From Paraburkholderia guartelaensis (GTDB taxonomy: Bacteria; Pseudomonadota; Gammaproteobacteria; Burkholderiales; Burkholderiaceae): a DNA stretch of 64,000 bases. This document shows positions 7,798-16,608 of this stretch, in pieces. The stretch's first letter is position 1. Each line of letters starts with the position of its first letter. The notes below the pieces were generated by a model. That model was not told the DNA's origin, did not search any database, and saw only the letters and a program-made list of their open reading frames with translations. Made by a program: the position numbers and the translations under genes. The stretch is taken from NCBI RefSeq assembly GCF_004353905.1, contig NZ_SMOD01000018.1:62451-126450 (forward strand), read 5' to 3'.

Positions 7798-8814
7798 TCA
7801 GGCCACGCGTATCACCACCTTGCCGAAATGCTTGCCTGCTTCCAGCCATGCGTAAGCCTCGGGCGCTTCGTCGAAAGCGAACACGCGATCCACCACGGGG
7901 CGAATCTGCTGCGCGGCCACGAAACGCGTGAGGTCGTCGAGCATGGTACGGCTGCCGACCATGATGCCGTGCAGACGCTTGATTCCGCCGATCACCGCAA
8001 GGAGGCCGAGTTCGGGGCCCGCGAAACTCGTGACGCCGCCGATGATCGAAACGAGCCCGCCCATCTTCGCGGCGGCCACCGAGCGCGGCAACGTATCGCG
8101 TCCGCCCACTTCCACGACGATATCCGCACCTTCGCCGCCCGTGAGCCGCAGTACTTCGTCCTGCCATTCGGGGTGCGAACGATAGTTGATCGTTTCGCTC
8201 GCACCTAGCGCGCGGGCGCGTTCGAGCTTCTCGTCGCTCGACGATGTGATGATGGTCCGCAAACCGGCCGCATGGGCAAGCTGCAACGCCCAGATCGACA
8301 CGCCGCCGGTGCCGAGCAGCACCACGGTCGCGCCGGGCCGTGCGCCGCCATCGGCGAAGATCGCGTTCCAGGCGGTGATGCCGGCGCACGAGATCGTCGC
8401 GGCTTCCTCGTAGCTCAGGTGCGCGGGGATCGAAACGAGCGAGCTTTCCACGGTGACGAAGCGCTCTGCGAGCACGCCGTCAACCTGCGCGCCCGCCGAC
8501 TCGCGCACTTTCCACGGCGCGGGAGGGCCATCCACCCAGTGCGGGAAGTAGGTGTTGATCACGCGGTCGCCTGGCTTGAAGCGCGTGACGGCCGCGCCGA
8601 CTTCGACCACTTCGCCCGCGCCGTCGGCGACCGGCACGAGCGGCGCGTCGCCAAGACCGAGGTAATCGCCGCGCGCGAACATCAGGTCGCGATAGTTGAG
8701 CGAGGCCGCGTGAATCTTCACGACCACGTCATGCGGGCCGGGCGGGCGCGGCGTGAAGTCGGCGCGCGCGAGTGCGCCATGGCCGCTGCCGGCCTTCAGT
8801 TTCCATGCGTTCAT
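7798..8814 (-). CDS. MDR-superfamily NAD(P)-dependent alcohol dehydrogenase / quinone-reductase-like
   Basis: A 338-residue medium-chain reductase. The N-terminal GroES-like domain holds SLNYRDLMFARGDY and the Rossmann domain has the motif LLGTGGVSIWALQLA. The catalytic-zinc and structural-zinc cysteine pattern of classical alcohol dehydrogenases is absent, so a zinc-independent quinone-oxidoreductase or enoyl-reductase-like activity is likely. The substrate is unknown. It diverges from a LysR gene across 109 bases, the usual arrangement for a regulator and its target. Confidence 0.8.
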   Translation of the reverse strand: MNAWKLKAGSGHGALARADFTPRPPGPHDVVVKIHAASLNYRDLMFARGDYLGLGDAPLVPVADGAGEVVEVGAAVTRFKPGDRVINTYFPHWVDGPPAPWKVRESAGAQVDGVLAERFVTVESSLVSIPAHLSYEEAATISCAGITAWNAIFADGGARPGATVVLLGTGGVSIWALQLAHAAGLRTIITSSSDEKLERARALGASETINYRSHPEWQDEVLRLTGGEGADIVVEVGGRDTLPRSVAAAKMGGLVSIIGGVTSFAGPELGLLAVIGGIKRLHGIMVGSRTMLDDLTRFVAAQQIRPVVDRVFAFDEAPEAYAWLEAGKHFGKVVIRVA

Positions 8815-8861
8815 GACTGCTCCAGTACGAGTGGGAATACCTATGATAGTGTTGCTTCGTG

Positions 8862-8898
8862 GGCGACATTGGCGAGATTCCGGAGCTTCGTTGTCGCC
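8862..8898. promoter_or_regulatory. Inverted repeat between the MDR reductase and LysR genes
   Basis: GGCGACA at 8862-8868 pairs with TGTCGCC at 8892-8898. It lies in the 109-bp divergent region just before the LysR ribosome site. It may be an operator, but the arms are short. Confidence 0.3.
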
Positions 8899-8923
8899 GC
8901 GAAGGATACAAAGGAGTGAGGAT

Positions 8924-9877
8924 ATGAACGATCGCCTGAGCGGCGTGGCTGAATTCGTGGACGTGGTGGACGCGGGCAGCTTCTCCGCCGCGGGCGAGCG
9001 CCTTGGCGTGACGCGCTCGGCGGTCGCGAAGATCGTCGCGCGGCTCGAACAGCGTCTGGGCGTGCGCCTGCTGCAGCGGACCACGCGCAGCTTGAGCCTC
9101 ACCGACGAAGGCCACGCCTACTACGAGCAGTGCCGTCGCGTGCTGGGGGAGCTGAGCGCCGTGGAAGCCGCCTTCGATCACGGACGGCGCGAGCCTTCGG
9201 GGCGCTTGCGGATCAGCGCGCCGGTGTTGTTCGGGCGCCAGTGCGTGGCACCTGTGGTGCGGCGGCTCGTTGAGGAGCATCCGCGTCTGAACGTCGAACT
9301 CTCGTTCAGCGACCGCGTGGCCGATCTCGTCGAGGACGGCTTCGATCTGGCCGTACGCATCGGCACGCTGCCCGACCACGGCACGCTCGTCGCGCGCCGG
9401 CTTGGCGTGCAGCGTATGGGTATCTGCGCGTCGCCTGCGTATCTCGCGCAACACGGCAAGCCCGCGGACGTCGCAGCCCTCGCCACTCACACAGGCATCG
9501 CCTATGGCCGTGCGGGACAGAGCCCGGCGTGGCGCGTGCGCGGCCCCGGCGGCACAGTCGAGGAGTGCCGGCTCGCGTCGCGGCTGTGCTTCGACGACCT
9601 GCTGGCGATCGCCGATGCGGCCGCCGCCGGCGCCGGTCTCGCGTGGCTGCCGTGCTGGCTCATGAGCCCGTATTTGAGCGACGGTCGACTCGAACTCGTG
9701 ATGGACAGCAAGAGCGTGTTGGGCGACGAAGTTCACGTCGTGCGGCAGAAGGCGCGCCACATGCCGTCGAAGGTGCGCGTGGCGGTGGATGCGCTCGTCG
9801 CGGATATTTCGCGCATGCTCGGCACTGAACAGGACCACACGAACCCGATGGACTCCATCGACCCGGACGGAAATTGA
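8924..9877 (+). CDS. LysR-family transcriptional regulator
   Basis: The product has 317 residues. A winged helix-turn-helix occupies residues 5-65 (FSAAGERLGVTRSAVAKIVARLEQRLGVRLLQRTTRSLSLT), and a LysR substrate-binding domain follows from about 90 (GRLRISAPVLFGRQ, DLAVRIGTLPD). This is the CrgA/AaeR-like subgroup. The ATG at 8924 has an AAGGAG site; the frame is open further upstream but runs into the reductase gene. It probably controls the divergent MDR reductase. Confidence 0.88.
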   Translation: MNDRLSGVAEFVDVVDAGSFSAAGERLGVTRSAVAKIVARLEQRLGVRLLQRTTRSLSLTDEGHAYYEQCRRVLGELSAVEAAFDHGRREPSGRLRISAPVLFGRQCVAPVVRRLVEEHPRLNVELSFSDRVADLVEDGFDLAVRIGTLPDHGTLVARRLGVQRMGICASPAYLAQHGKPADVAALATHTGIAYGRAGQSPAWRVRGPGGTVEECRLASRLCFDDLLAIADAAAAGAGLAWLPCWLMSPYLSDGRLELVMDSKSVLGDEVHVVRQKARHMPSKVRVAVDALVADISRMLGTEQDHTNPMDSIDPDGN

Positions 9878-9994
9878 CGAAATTTCATCAAGGTTTCCGT
9901 TGAGCGCGATACGCGCGCCGCTTATGTTTGATCCTAGGAGGACGTCGCCATCGGTGGCGGACGCAATCGGCGTGAAAGCCCAGGGAGACACGAA

Positions 9995-11242
9995 ATGACG
10001 GCCACGGAACGGGTGATGGCGATCGTCGGCGCGGGCCATGTCGGCGGCCGCGCTGCCCAGACGTTGCGCGAAGCAGGGTGGCGCGGACGCATTGCGCTGA
10101 TCGGCTCTGAGCCGCATCTGCCATACGAGCGGCCGCCGCTTTCCAAAGCCCTCCTGACGGGCGAGCGCAGCCCGGCGCAATGTGGCCTGCGCCCAATCGA
10201 GGCGTGGCGCGAGGATAGCGTCGAGCACATCGTCGCGACCGTGCAGGCGATCGATCCCGAGGCGCGCACGCTGCAATTCGGCGACGGCGCGACTCTGGCC
10301 TACGAGGCGCTGCTGCTGGCCACCGGCGGCCACGCGAGACGGCTGTCCATTCCCGGCGCAACGCTCGCGGGCGTGCTCAGTCTGCGCACGCTCGACGATG
10401 CGGCGGCAATCGGTCCGCGGCTCGCGCCGGGGTCGAATATCGTCGTGGTGGGCGGCGGGTTCATCGGCCTCGAAGTCGCGGCCTCGGCTCGCGCGCGAGG
10501 CTGCGACGTCACGCTCATCGAAGGCGGTGCGCGGCTGATGGGCCGCGCCGTGCCCGCGGTGATCGCGGCGCGCGCCCATGCGCTGCACGAACGCAATGGC
10601 GTGCGCATTCTCCTGAACTGCGCGCCGCAGGCATTCGAGCGGCTGAGCGACGGCACGCTCGACGTGCTACTGGAAACCGGCGAGGCGCTGGGCGCCGATA
10701 CGGTGATCGTCGGTATTGGCATCGAGCCTGCCGATCTGCTTGCCCGTGAGGCGGGAATCGAAGTCGAACGCGGGATCGTCGTGGACGAAGAACTCGCGAC
10801 CTCGGCGCGCGGCGTCTATGCCGCTGGCGACGTGGCGGTGTTTCCTAGCCGCTTCGGTTCGCATCGTATTCGCCAGGAAACCTGGCACAACGCCGAAACC
10901 CAGGCACGCGTGGCGGCGCACAACATGCTCGGCGCGCACGACGCGTATCGCGAGCTGCCCTGGTTCTGGTCCGATCAGTACGACCATCAGTTGCAGGTGG
11001 CGGGCGAGCCCGCGCTTGGCGTGAGTTCGATCGCGCGCGCGATCGGCAGCGATGCCCAGATCCATTTCGAACTGGATGACGAAGCGCGCCTCGTTGGCGC
11101 GAGCGGATTTGGGCCCACCAGTGCGCTCGCCAAAGAAATGAAACTCGCGCGTATGCTGGTGGAGCGCGGCGTTTCGATTGCGCCCGAGGCGTTGCCAGAT
11201 GTGTTGGCAAACCCCGAGGTCAAGCTCAAGAGCCTGCTTTGA
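9995..11242 (+). CDS. FAD-dependent ferredoxin/rubredoxin reductase-like oxidoreductase
   Basis: NAD(P)H-dependent flavoprotein that typically feeds electrons to a ferredoxin of an oxygenase system. The 415 residues include the FAD motif VGAGHVGGRAA near 11-20, LPYERPPLSK, a second dinucleotide motif VVVGGGFIGLEVAA near 150, and the FAD-contacting YAAGDVA near 270. A reductase C-terminal domain follows (LPWFWSDQYDHQLQVAG). No oxygenase or ferredoxin gene is adjacent, so its partner is elsewhere. A TIM-barrel isomerase gene begins 19 bases after its stop, likely in the same transcript. Confidence 0.85.
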   Translation: MTATERVMAIVGAGHVGGRAAQTLREAGWRGRIALIGSEPHLPYERPPLSKALLTGERSPAQCGLRPIEAWREDSVEHIVATVQAIDPEARTLQFGDGATLAYEALLLATGGHARRLSIPGATLAGVLSLRTLDDAAAIGPRLAPGSNIVVVGGGFIGLEVAASARARGCDVTLIEGGARLMGRAVPAVIAARAHALHERNGVRILLNCAPQAFERLSDGTLDVLLETGEALGADTVIVGIGIEPADLLAREAGIEVERGIVVDEELATSARGVYAAGDVAVFPSRFGSHRIRQETWHNAETQARVAAHNMLGAHDAYRELPWFWSDQYDHQLQVAGEPALGVSSIARAIGSDAQIHFELDDEARLVGASGFGPTSALAKEMKLARMLVERGVSIAPEALPDVLANPEVKLKSLL

Positions 11243-11261
11243 CACGAAACACGGAGACATG

Positions 11262-12125
11262 ATGGCGCAACGACTCCTGGTGTTCCAGTCGCTCTGGTCG
11301 ATGGAGCGCCGCCATACCGATGGCTACGAGCGCACGCTCGAAGAAAACGTGCGGATGATCGCCGAAGCGGGTTTCGACGGCGTGAGCGCGCATTGTACGA
11401 AGCGCGAGGACGTGAAGCGTCTCGCAGAACTGCGCAAAACCTATGGACTGGCAGCGGAAGGCCAATGCTTCCCGACGACTGTCGACGACCTGCAACCGGT
11501 GCTCGAACTCGCAACCGAATTCGGCCTGCACCACGTCGACCTTCAGCCCGACGTGCGTCCGCGCACGCAGCGCGAGGCGCTCGCCTTGCTGGACGGCTGG
11601 CAGCGGCTGGTCGAGCAGGTGGAGATACCGGTGTACATCGAAACGCATCGCGACCGCATGACGACGGATTTGTATTTCACGCTGGATCTGCTCGACGCGC
11701 GGCCGGACCTCAAGCTGCTCGGCGACATTTCGCACTATCTCGTCGGGCGCGAGTTCGCGTGGCCGGTTTCCGAGGAGAACCACGCGCTCATGCATCGCAT
11801 ACTGGATGCTTCGTGGGCATTTCATGGCCGCGTGGCGAGCCGCGAGCAAGTGCAGATCGAGCTTTCTTTCGCGCCGCACCGCAAATGGGTGGATCTTTTT
11901 CTCGACTGGTGGCGCTACGGCTTTCGTTCTTGGCGCAAGCGAGCGGGCGCGGACGACACGCTCACCTTCACCTGCGAACTGGGGCCGCAGCCTTACGCGA
12001 TCATCGGACCGGATGGCAACGACACGACCGACCGCTGGCGCGAATCGCTGCTCATGCGCGACTGGATTCGCGAGTTGTGGCAAGAGGTCGAAAAGGAATC
12101 CGCGCGCGAAAGCGCGGCGGTTTGA
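11262..12125 (+). CDS. Sugar-phosphate isomerase/epimerase-like TIM-barrel protein
   Basis: A 287-residue protein of the xylose-isomerase-like AP-endonuclease 2 superfamily. Metal-ligand-type acidic and His residues appear in HHVDLQPD, VYIETHRDR, KLLGDISHYL and TCELGPQPYA, spaced as on barrel strands. The ATG at 11262 is preceded by GGAG at a good distance; an adjacent ATG at 11259 is too close to it. Substrate unknown. It converges on a LacI-family gene 10 bases downstream and is probably co-transcribed with the upstream flavoprotein. Confidence 0.75.
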   Translation: MAQRLLVFQSLWSMERRHTDGYERTLEENVRMIAEAGFDGVSAHCTKREDVKRLAELRKTYGLAAEGQCFPTTVDDLQPVLELATEFGLHHVDLQPDVRPRTQREALALLDGWQRLVEQVEIPVYIETHRDRMTTDLYFTLDLLDARPDLKLLGDISHYLVGREFAWPVSEENHALMHRILDASWAFHGRVASREQVQIELSFAPHRKWVDLFLDWWRYGFRSWRKRAGADDTLTFTCELGPQPYAIIGPDGNDTTDRWRESLLMRDWIRELWQEVEKESARESAAV

Positions 12126-12135
12126 AACCCGGCAT

Positions 12136-13200
12136 TCAAGTCCCAACGCCCAGATACGGATTGCGCCTCACATTCGCCGAGCAGAAAATCCGGAACTCGA
12201 CCGGCCCCGGAGGCGCTGGCGTTTCGAGCACGCCGCATGCGTTCAGCGCGTGCTGCAATGCCGAGATGACCTGCCCATCCGGGTCCTGGTCGATGGCGAT
12301 ATCCATCGTCCCCTGCTCGATGTACTGGCGGTGCAGGTCGAGCATCTCATGGCCTGCCCACACGATCTTTCCCGTCGCGCCCACCTTGCGCAACGCGGCC
12401 TCGATTCCCGCCGACGCATAGCCGCTGTTGTAGATGCCGACCACGCCGCCGCGCTTGAGCGACTTGAGCACCGCGCGATGGCATAGGTCCACGTCGTCGA
12501 GCGTTTCCACCGCTTCTTCGTCGCAGACGAGGTGCGGAAACGATTCGGCCAGCTGTTCGCGGCATCCGCTGATGCGTTCGATATGCGCGTGATAGTCCTT
12601 GCGCGAGCAGATCAGCAGCACGCGGCCCGGCTCTTTCGCCAGCCGCCCGACGAAGTAGCCCGCGGTGCGGCCCGCGAGCCGGTTGTCGATGCCTGCGTAA
12701 TGCACGCGCTCGACTTCGTCGATGTCGGTAACCATCGTCACCACGGCCTCGCCCTGGGCGATCACGGTGCGCAGCGCGTCGCGCACCGCCTCCGTGTCAT
12801 GTGTGGTGACGATCAGGCCCGCGCGCTTGTAGTTCGGCTGCAGGATGGCGCGGGTGATGACAGCGTCGTCGGCTTCGGGCAGGAACTGCCGGTGCAGCAC
12901 GATGCGCCGGTCGAGCATTTGCATGGAGCGCTCGAGGCCCTGTGTCAGCCGCTGGAAAAACGGCGTGCTGTTTTGTGGCAGCAGAACGTCGATATGCACG
13001 AGCCCGTGATGCGTTTCGGGTAACACGCGCGGCACGCCGAGCTGGCGGGCGGCCGCTACGACACGCGCGCGCATCGCAGCGGACACGCTGCCGCGCTCGT
13101 TGAGCACGCGGTCCACCGTGGCGGGGCTCACGCCTGCGGCCTCGGCAATCTCCACGAAACGCGCCGTGCGCTTGCGGCGCGGCGAAGCGGTGTCCGTCAT
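12136..13200 (-). CDS. LacI-family transcriptional regulator
   Basis: The product has 354 residues. The DNA-binding domain (FVEIAEAAGVSPATVDRVLNERGSVS) is followed by a sugar-binding-protein-like effector domain of the type with IDVLLPQNSTPFF, VTDIDEVERVHYAGIDNR and GIYNSGYASAGIEAALR. The start is the ATG at 13200 with GGAG 7 bases upstream; an upstream ATG at 13434 would add 78 unsupported residues. It faces the isomerase gene tail to tail, so it may regulate that unit or sugar genes outside the window. Confidence 0.85.
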   Translation of the reverse strand: MTDTASPRRKRTARFVEIAEAAGVSPATVDRVLNERGSVSAAMRARVVAAARQLGVPRVLPETHHGLVHIDVLLPQNSTPFFQRLTQGLERSMQMLDRRIVLHRQFLPEADDAVITRAILQPNYKRAGLIVTTHDTEAVRDALRTVIAQGEAVVTMVTDIDEVERVHYAGIDNRLAGRTAGYFVGRLAKEPGRVLLICSRKDYHAHIERISGCREQLAESFPHLVCDEEAVETLDDVDLCHRAVLKSLKRGGVVGIYNSGYASAGIEAALRKVGATGKIVWAGHEMLDLHRQYIEQGTMDIAIDQDPDGQVISALQHALNACGVLETPAPPGPVEFRIFCSANVRRNPYLGVGT

Positions 13201-13294
13201 GGGGCGTCTCCGTCCGTTTTGTTTTTGCGGCGGCATGGGAAAACCGCGCGCGGCGCTGTCGCATTGCAGCACGAAGCGGCATTTTCCGGTGTGC

Positions 13295-13325
13295 TTTCGC
13301 TGACGAAAAATCATCAATCTTTCGT
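13295..13325. promoter_or_regulatory. Candidate autoregulatory operator of the LacI-type gene
   Basis: Three half-sites lie about 95-125 bases upstream of the regulator: TTTCG at 13295, ACGAAA at 13303-13308 and TTTCGT at 13320-13325. They form two overlapping inverted repeats (TTTCG-N4-CGAAA and ACGAAA-N11-TTTCGT). Position and symmetry suggest an operator; no matching copy was found elsewhere in the window. Confidence 0.4.
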
Positions 13326-13476
13326 CGAGACGCGTCAATGCGAAGCGCTCGAAGCCGCAGATGAGACCTCCATCGAAGCATGAATGACGTCCTTTGATAC
13401 ACTGCTGCGCCTGCGAGGCCAGTGTCCACGCCACGCATACTCACGCAGACAGACAAGAAGCAAAATAAGGAACGTC

Positions 13477-13794
13477 ATGGTAAAGAATGGCAGTTGGACT
13501 TTCACCCTGCGGACTGCGATCGGCCTGCTGGGCCTCCTGACCGCGCATGCCGCGCTGGCCGATGATCAGTCATCCTATGATGACTGTATGCTGGCTGGAT
13601 TGCGCGACGCCCGCAGTGAGGTGGCGTCGAACTATATCCAGCGCTCGTGCTATGCGCTGTATCGGAACGGCGAATTGCTGTTGCCGCGCGAGCGGGCATA
13701 CCACGAGTGCATCCTGCAGAATATGCCGGGTGCCAGAGAACCGTCCGCGATTTCGCGCATCGCCCAGATCTGCTCGCGGCGGGGGCAGATGTAA
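13477..13794 (+). CDS. Small secreted four-cysteine protein
   Basis: The 105-residue product has a signal peptide (LLGLLTAHAALA, cleaved near residue 28). A short mature domain follows with exactly four cysteines in the contexts DDCM, RSCY, HECI and QICS. The spacing resembles the VF_A0006-type four-cysteine family of periplasmic proteins, which have no known function; this comparison is from memory. The ATG at 13477 has an AAGGA site. A strong bidirectional terminator follows. Confidence 0.7.
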   Translation: MVKNGSWTFTLRTAIGLLGLLTAHAALADDQSSYDDCMLAGLRDARSEVASNYIQRSCYALYRNGELLLPRERAYHECILQNMPGAREPSAISRIAQICSRRGQM

Positions 13795-13815
13795 AGCCGC
13801 CGGCGATGAACCATA

Positions 13816-13844
13816 AAAAAAGCCCACATGAAGTGGGCTTTTTT
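13816..13844. terminator. Bidirectional terminator between the four-cysteine gene and mmsA
   Basis: AAAAAAGCCCAC and GTGGGCTTTTTT form a perfect stem with loop ATGAA. The A-run on one side and T-run on the other make it work for both convergent genes. Confidence 0.92.
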
Positions 13845-13860
13845 CTCTCACCAACAACCG

Positions 13861-15372
13861 TTACTTCGCCACCGGCATCGAGAACTCGGCACCCTTTTCG
13901 GTGCTTTCCGGCCAGCGCTGCATGATCGACTTCTGCTTCGTATAGAAGCGCACGCCTTCTTCGCCATATGCGTGCATGTCGCCAAAGAGGCTGCGCTTCC
14001 AGCCGCCAAAGCCGTGCCATGCCATCGGCACCGGAATCGGCACGTTGATGCCCACCATGCCCACTTCGATCTGGCGGCCGAACTCGCGCGCCACGTGGCC
14101 GTCGCTCGTGAAGCAGGCGACGCCGTTACCGAATTCGTGATCGTTGATCAGCTGCACGGCCTCCGCGAAGTCCTTCACGCGCACGCAGGCGAGCACCGGT
14201 CCAAAGATTTCTTCCTTGTAGATGCGCATCTCGGGCGTCACGTTGTCGAACAGCGTGCCACCGGTGAAGAAGCCATCTTCGTGGCCCGGCACCTTGAGGC
14301 CGCGTCCGTCCACCACGAGCTTCGCGCCTTCTTCCACGCCGCTCGCGATATAGCCTTCGATACGCTCGAGCGCCTGCTTCGTGACGATCGGGCCCATTTC
14401 GGCGTCGGCTTCCATGCCGTTCTTCACAATGAGGCTACGTGCGCGCTCGGCGAGGCGCGGCACGATCTTGTCAGCCACATCGCCCACCAGCACGGCCACC
14501 GAGATCGCCATGCAGCGTTCGCCGGCCGAACCGTATCCTGCGCCGATCAGTGCGTCCACGGTCTTGTCCAGGTCCGCGTCGGGCATCACGACCATGTGGT
14601 TCTTCGCGCCGCCGAGCGCCTGCACGCGCTTGCCGTGCTTCGCACCGGTCTCGTAGATGTAGTTCGCGATCGGCGTGGAGCCCACGAAGCTCACGGCCTT
14701 CACGTCGCGGTGCGCGAGGAGGGCGTCGACCACGACCTTGTCGCCTTGCACGACGTTGAACACGCCGTCGGGCAGGCCGGCTTCCTTGAGCAGACGCGCC
14801 ATGAAGAGCGATGCCGAAGGGTCACGCTCGCTAGGCTTGAGGATGAACGTGCAGCCGGCTGCGAGCGCCACCGGGAACATCCAGCACGGCACCATGCAAG
14901 GGAAGTTGAACGGCGTGATGCCGGCCACCACGCCGAGCGGCTGGCGCACGGTCCAGTTGTCCATGCCCGTGGACACCTGCTCGGTGTAGTCGCCCTTGAG
15001 CAGTTGCGGAATGCCGCACGCGAATTCGATCACGTCGATGCCGCGCGCCACTTCGCCCTGCGCGTCGGAGAAGACCTTGCCGTGCTCGGCCGTGATGATC
15101 GCCGCGAGTTCGTCCGCGTGACGGTTCATCAGTTCGAGAAAGCGCAGCATGATGCGCGCGCGGCGAATGGGCGGCGTGTCGCGCCACTTCGGGAACGCGG
15201 CTTTCGCGCTCGCCACGGCGGCGTCGACGTCGGCAACTTCGCCCAGCACGAGGCGGCGCGCGGCGGCGCCGGTCGCGGGGTTGAAGATCGCTTGCGTGCG
15301 GTCGCCCGTGCCGCGCTCGGTCTTGCCGCCGATGAAGTGGATCACGTCTGCGGAATCGGTATAGGCCTGCAT
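13861..15372 (-). CDS. mmsA: CoA-acylating methylmalonate-semialdehyde dehydrogenase
   Basis: Converts methylmalonate semialdehyde to propionyl-CoA in valine catabolism, and malonate semialdehyde to acetyl-CoA in inositol and beta-alanine catabolism (EC 1.2.1.27). The 503 residues are full length. Aldehyde-dehydrogenase blocks are visible: PFNFPCMVPCWMFP, SFVGSTPIANYIYETG and the catalytic cysteine at 287 in AGERCMA. The family signature IPVPMAWHGFGGWKRSLFGD lies near the C-terminus. It diverges from a LysR gene with a palindrome between them. No mmsB or iol genes are adjacent, so the pathway is not fixed by context. Confidence 0.93.
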   Translation of the reverse strand: MQAYTDSADVIHFIGGKTERGTGDRTQAIFNPATGAAARRLVLGEVADVDAAVASAKAAFPKWRDTPPIRRARIMLRFLELMNRHADELAAIITAEHGKVFSDAQGEVARGIDVIEFACGIPQLLKGDYTEQVSTGMDNWTVRQPLGVVAGITPFNFPCMVPCWMFPVALAAGCTFILKPSERDPSASLFMARLLKEAGLPDGVFNVVQGDKVVVDALLAHRDVKAVSFVGSTPIANYIYETGAKHGKRVQALGGAKNHMVVMPDADLDKTVDALIGAGYGSAGERCMAISVAVLVGDVADKIVPRLAERARSLIVKNGMEADAEMGPIVTKQALERIEGYIASGVEEGAKLVVDGRGLKVPGHEDGFFTGGTLFDNVTPEMRIYKEEIFGPVLACVRVKDFAEAVQLINDHEFGNGVACFTSDGHVAREFGRQIEVGMVGINVPIPVPMAWHGFGGWKRSLFGDMHAYGEEGVRFYTKQKSIMQRWPESTEKGAEFSMPVAK

Positions 15373-15450
15373 GTCATCTCCTCGTTAGGTGAGTGCGTGC
15401 CGCCAGTCTACGGAGGGTGCGGGGTCGAGGAAAGACGCTGGCGCTGAATT

Positions 15451-15474
15451 GATTGTTTTCAACCGTGAACAATC
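15451..15474. promoter_or_regulatory. LysR-type operator between mmsA and its divergent regulator
   Basis: GATTGTT at 15451-15457 and its perfect reverse complement AACAATC at 15468-15474 are separated by 10 bases. This gives the long dyad typical of LysR recognition sites, lying between the divergent starts (mmsA at 15372, LysR at 15557). Confidence 0.65.
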
Positions 15475-15556
15475 TCTTACGCGGTCTGTGAAAAGTGCGC
15501 GAGCGGCATGCTAGTATCGACGCGGGATTTACGAGTTTTGACGCGGACTTTCATCG

Positions 15557-16498
15557 ATGGATACGCAGCGAGTCGAAGCACTCTGGACACATTTGCACTG
15601 GCTCAATGTGCTGGCCACCCAGGGCAGCTATACCGCGGCGGCGACACGCCTGGGCGTGAGCAAGGCGGCCGTGAGCCAGCGCATTGCCGAACTGGAGCGC
15701 GTGGCGGGCGTGCCGCTTGTGCAGCGCACCACGCGCAGCGTACGCTTCACGGAAGCCGGGCTGCGGCTCGTGGAGGACACGCGCGCGCAGTTCGACAGCA
15801 TTGCCGCGAGCTTCGCGAGCGTGCGCGAGATGGCGGATGTCGCCCGCGGCACGGTGCGCGTCACCGCGCCCGTCGCCTTCGCGCGCCAGCAACTGGTGCC
15901 GCGTCTTGCGCAGTTTTCGCGCACGCATCCCGAAGTGCGCGTGCAACTGGAACTTTCCGACCGGCTCTCCTCGATTGCAACGGAAGGGTTCGATCTCGCG
16001 ATTCGCCATAGCGCGCAGGTGCCGGAAACCCACGTGGCCTGGAAGCTCTGCGACACGCGCTCGGTCATCGTAGCCACGCGTGCTTACCTCAAGCAGCGGG
16101 GCACGCCGCAAACGCCCGCCGATCTGGCGCAGCACGACTGTCTGTTCTATCCGCGCCCGCTGGGCGCCGGCGTGTGGTCGTTCGAGAAAGCCGGCCGCCG
16201 CGCGGAAGGCGCGCGCGAAACAGTGACGGTGAACGGCCCGTTCTCGGCGAACAACAGCGAAGCGTTGCGCGACGCGGCGCTGGAGCATCTCGGCATCGCG
16301 CTGTTGCCCGATTTCAGCGCGCAGGCCGCGCTGCAGGCCGGCAAGCTCGTCGTTCTGCTGCCCAACTGGCGCCCCGTCGGCGCGTTCGCTTCGCAATTGC
16401 ACGTCGTGCGGCCATATGGGGCGCAGGTGCCGCGTGCGGTCAAGCACTTCACGGAGTTCCTGCGGCAGACATTCAAGGATGGTTTTCCGCTGGAGTGA
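15557..16498 (+). CDS. LysR-family transcriptional regulator, probably of mmsA
   Basis: The product has 313 residues. The helix-turn-helix is YTAAATRLGVSKAAVSQRIAELERVAGVPLVQRTTRS at about 23-60. The effector domain follows (GTVRVTAPVAFARQQLVPRL, GFDLAIRHSAQVPETHVAWKL). It diverges from mmsA, with the palindrome 15451-15474 between them. Function as regulator of mmsA is inferred from this layout. Confidence 0.88.
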   Translation: MDTQRVEALWTHLHWLNVLATQGSYTAAATRLGVSKAAVSQRIAELERVAGVPLVQRTTRSVRFTEAGLRLVEDTRAQFDSIAASFASVREMADVARGTVRVTAPVAFARQQLVPRLAQFSRTHPEVRVQLELSDRLSSIATEGFDLAIRHSAQVPETHVAWKLCDTRSVIVATRAYLKQRGTPQTPADLAQHDCLFYPRPLGAGVWSFEKAGRRAEGARETVTVNGPFSANNSEALRDAALEHLGIALLPDFSAQAALQAGKLVVLLPNWRPVGAFASQLHVVRPYGAQVPRAVKHFTEFLRQTFKDGFPLE

Positions 16499-16608
16499 CG
16501 TGGCGCACGCAGCTATGCCGCCGCCTTCCTGATGCGTTTTTGATAGATTTTTGGTATCCACGGCGCCGGGTGCCGACGTTATGCTTGATCCAACACGGAG
16601 GCAGACGC

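Noticed and set aside
13828..15447. A 539-codon plus-strand frame opposite mmsA
   Set aside because: Histidine- and arginine-rich shadow of a conserved gene on the other strand.
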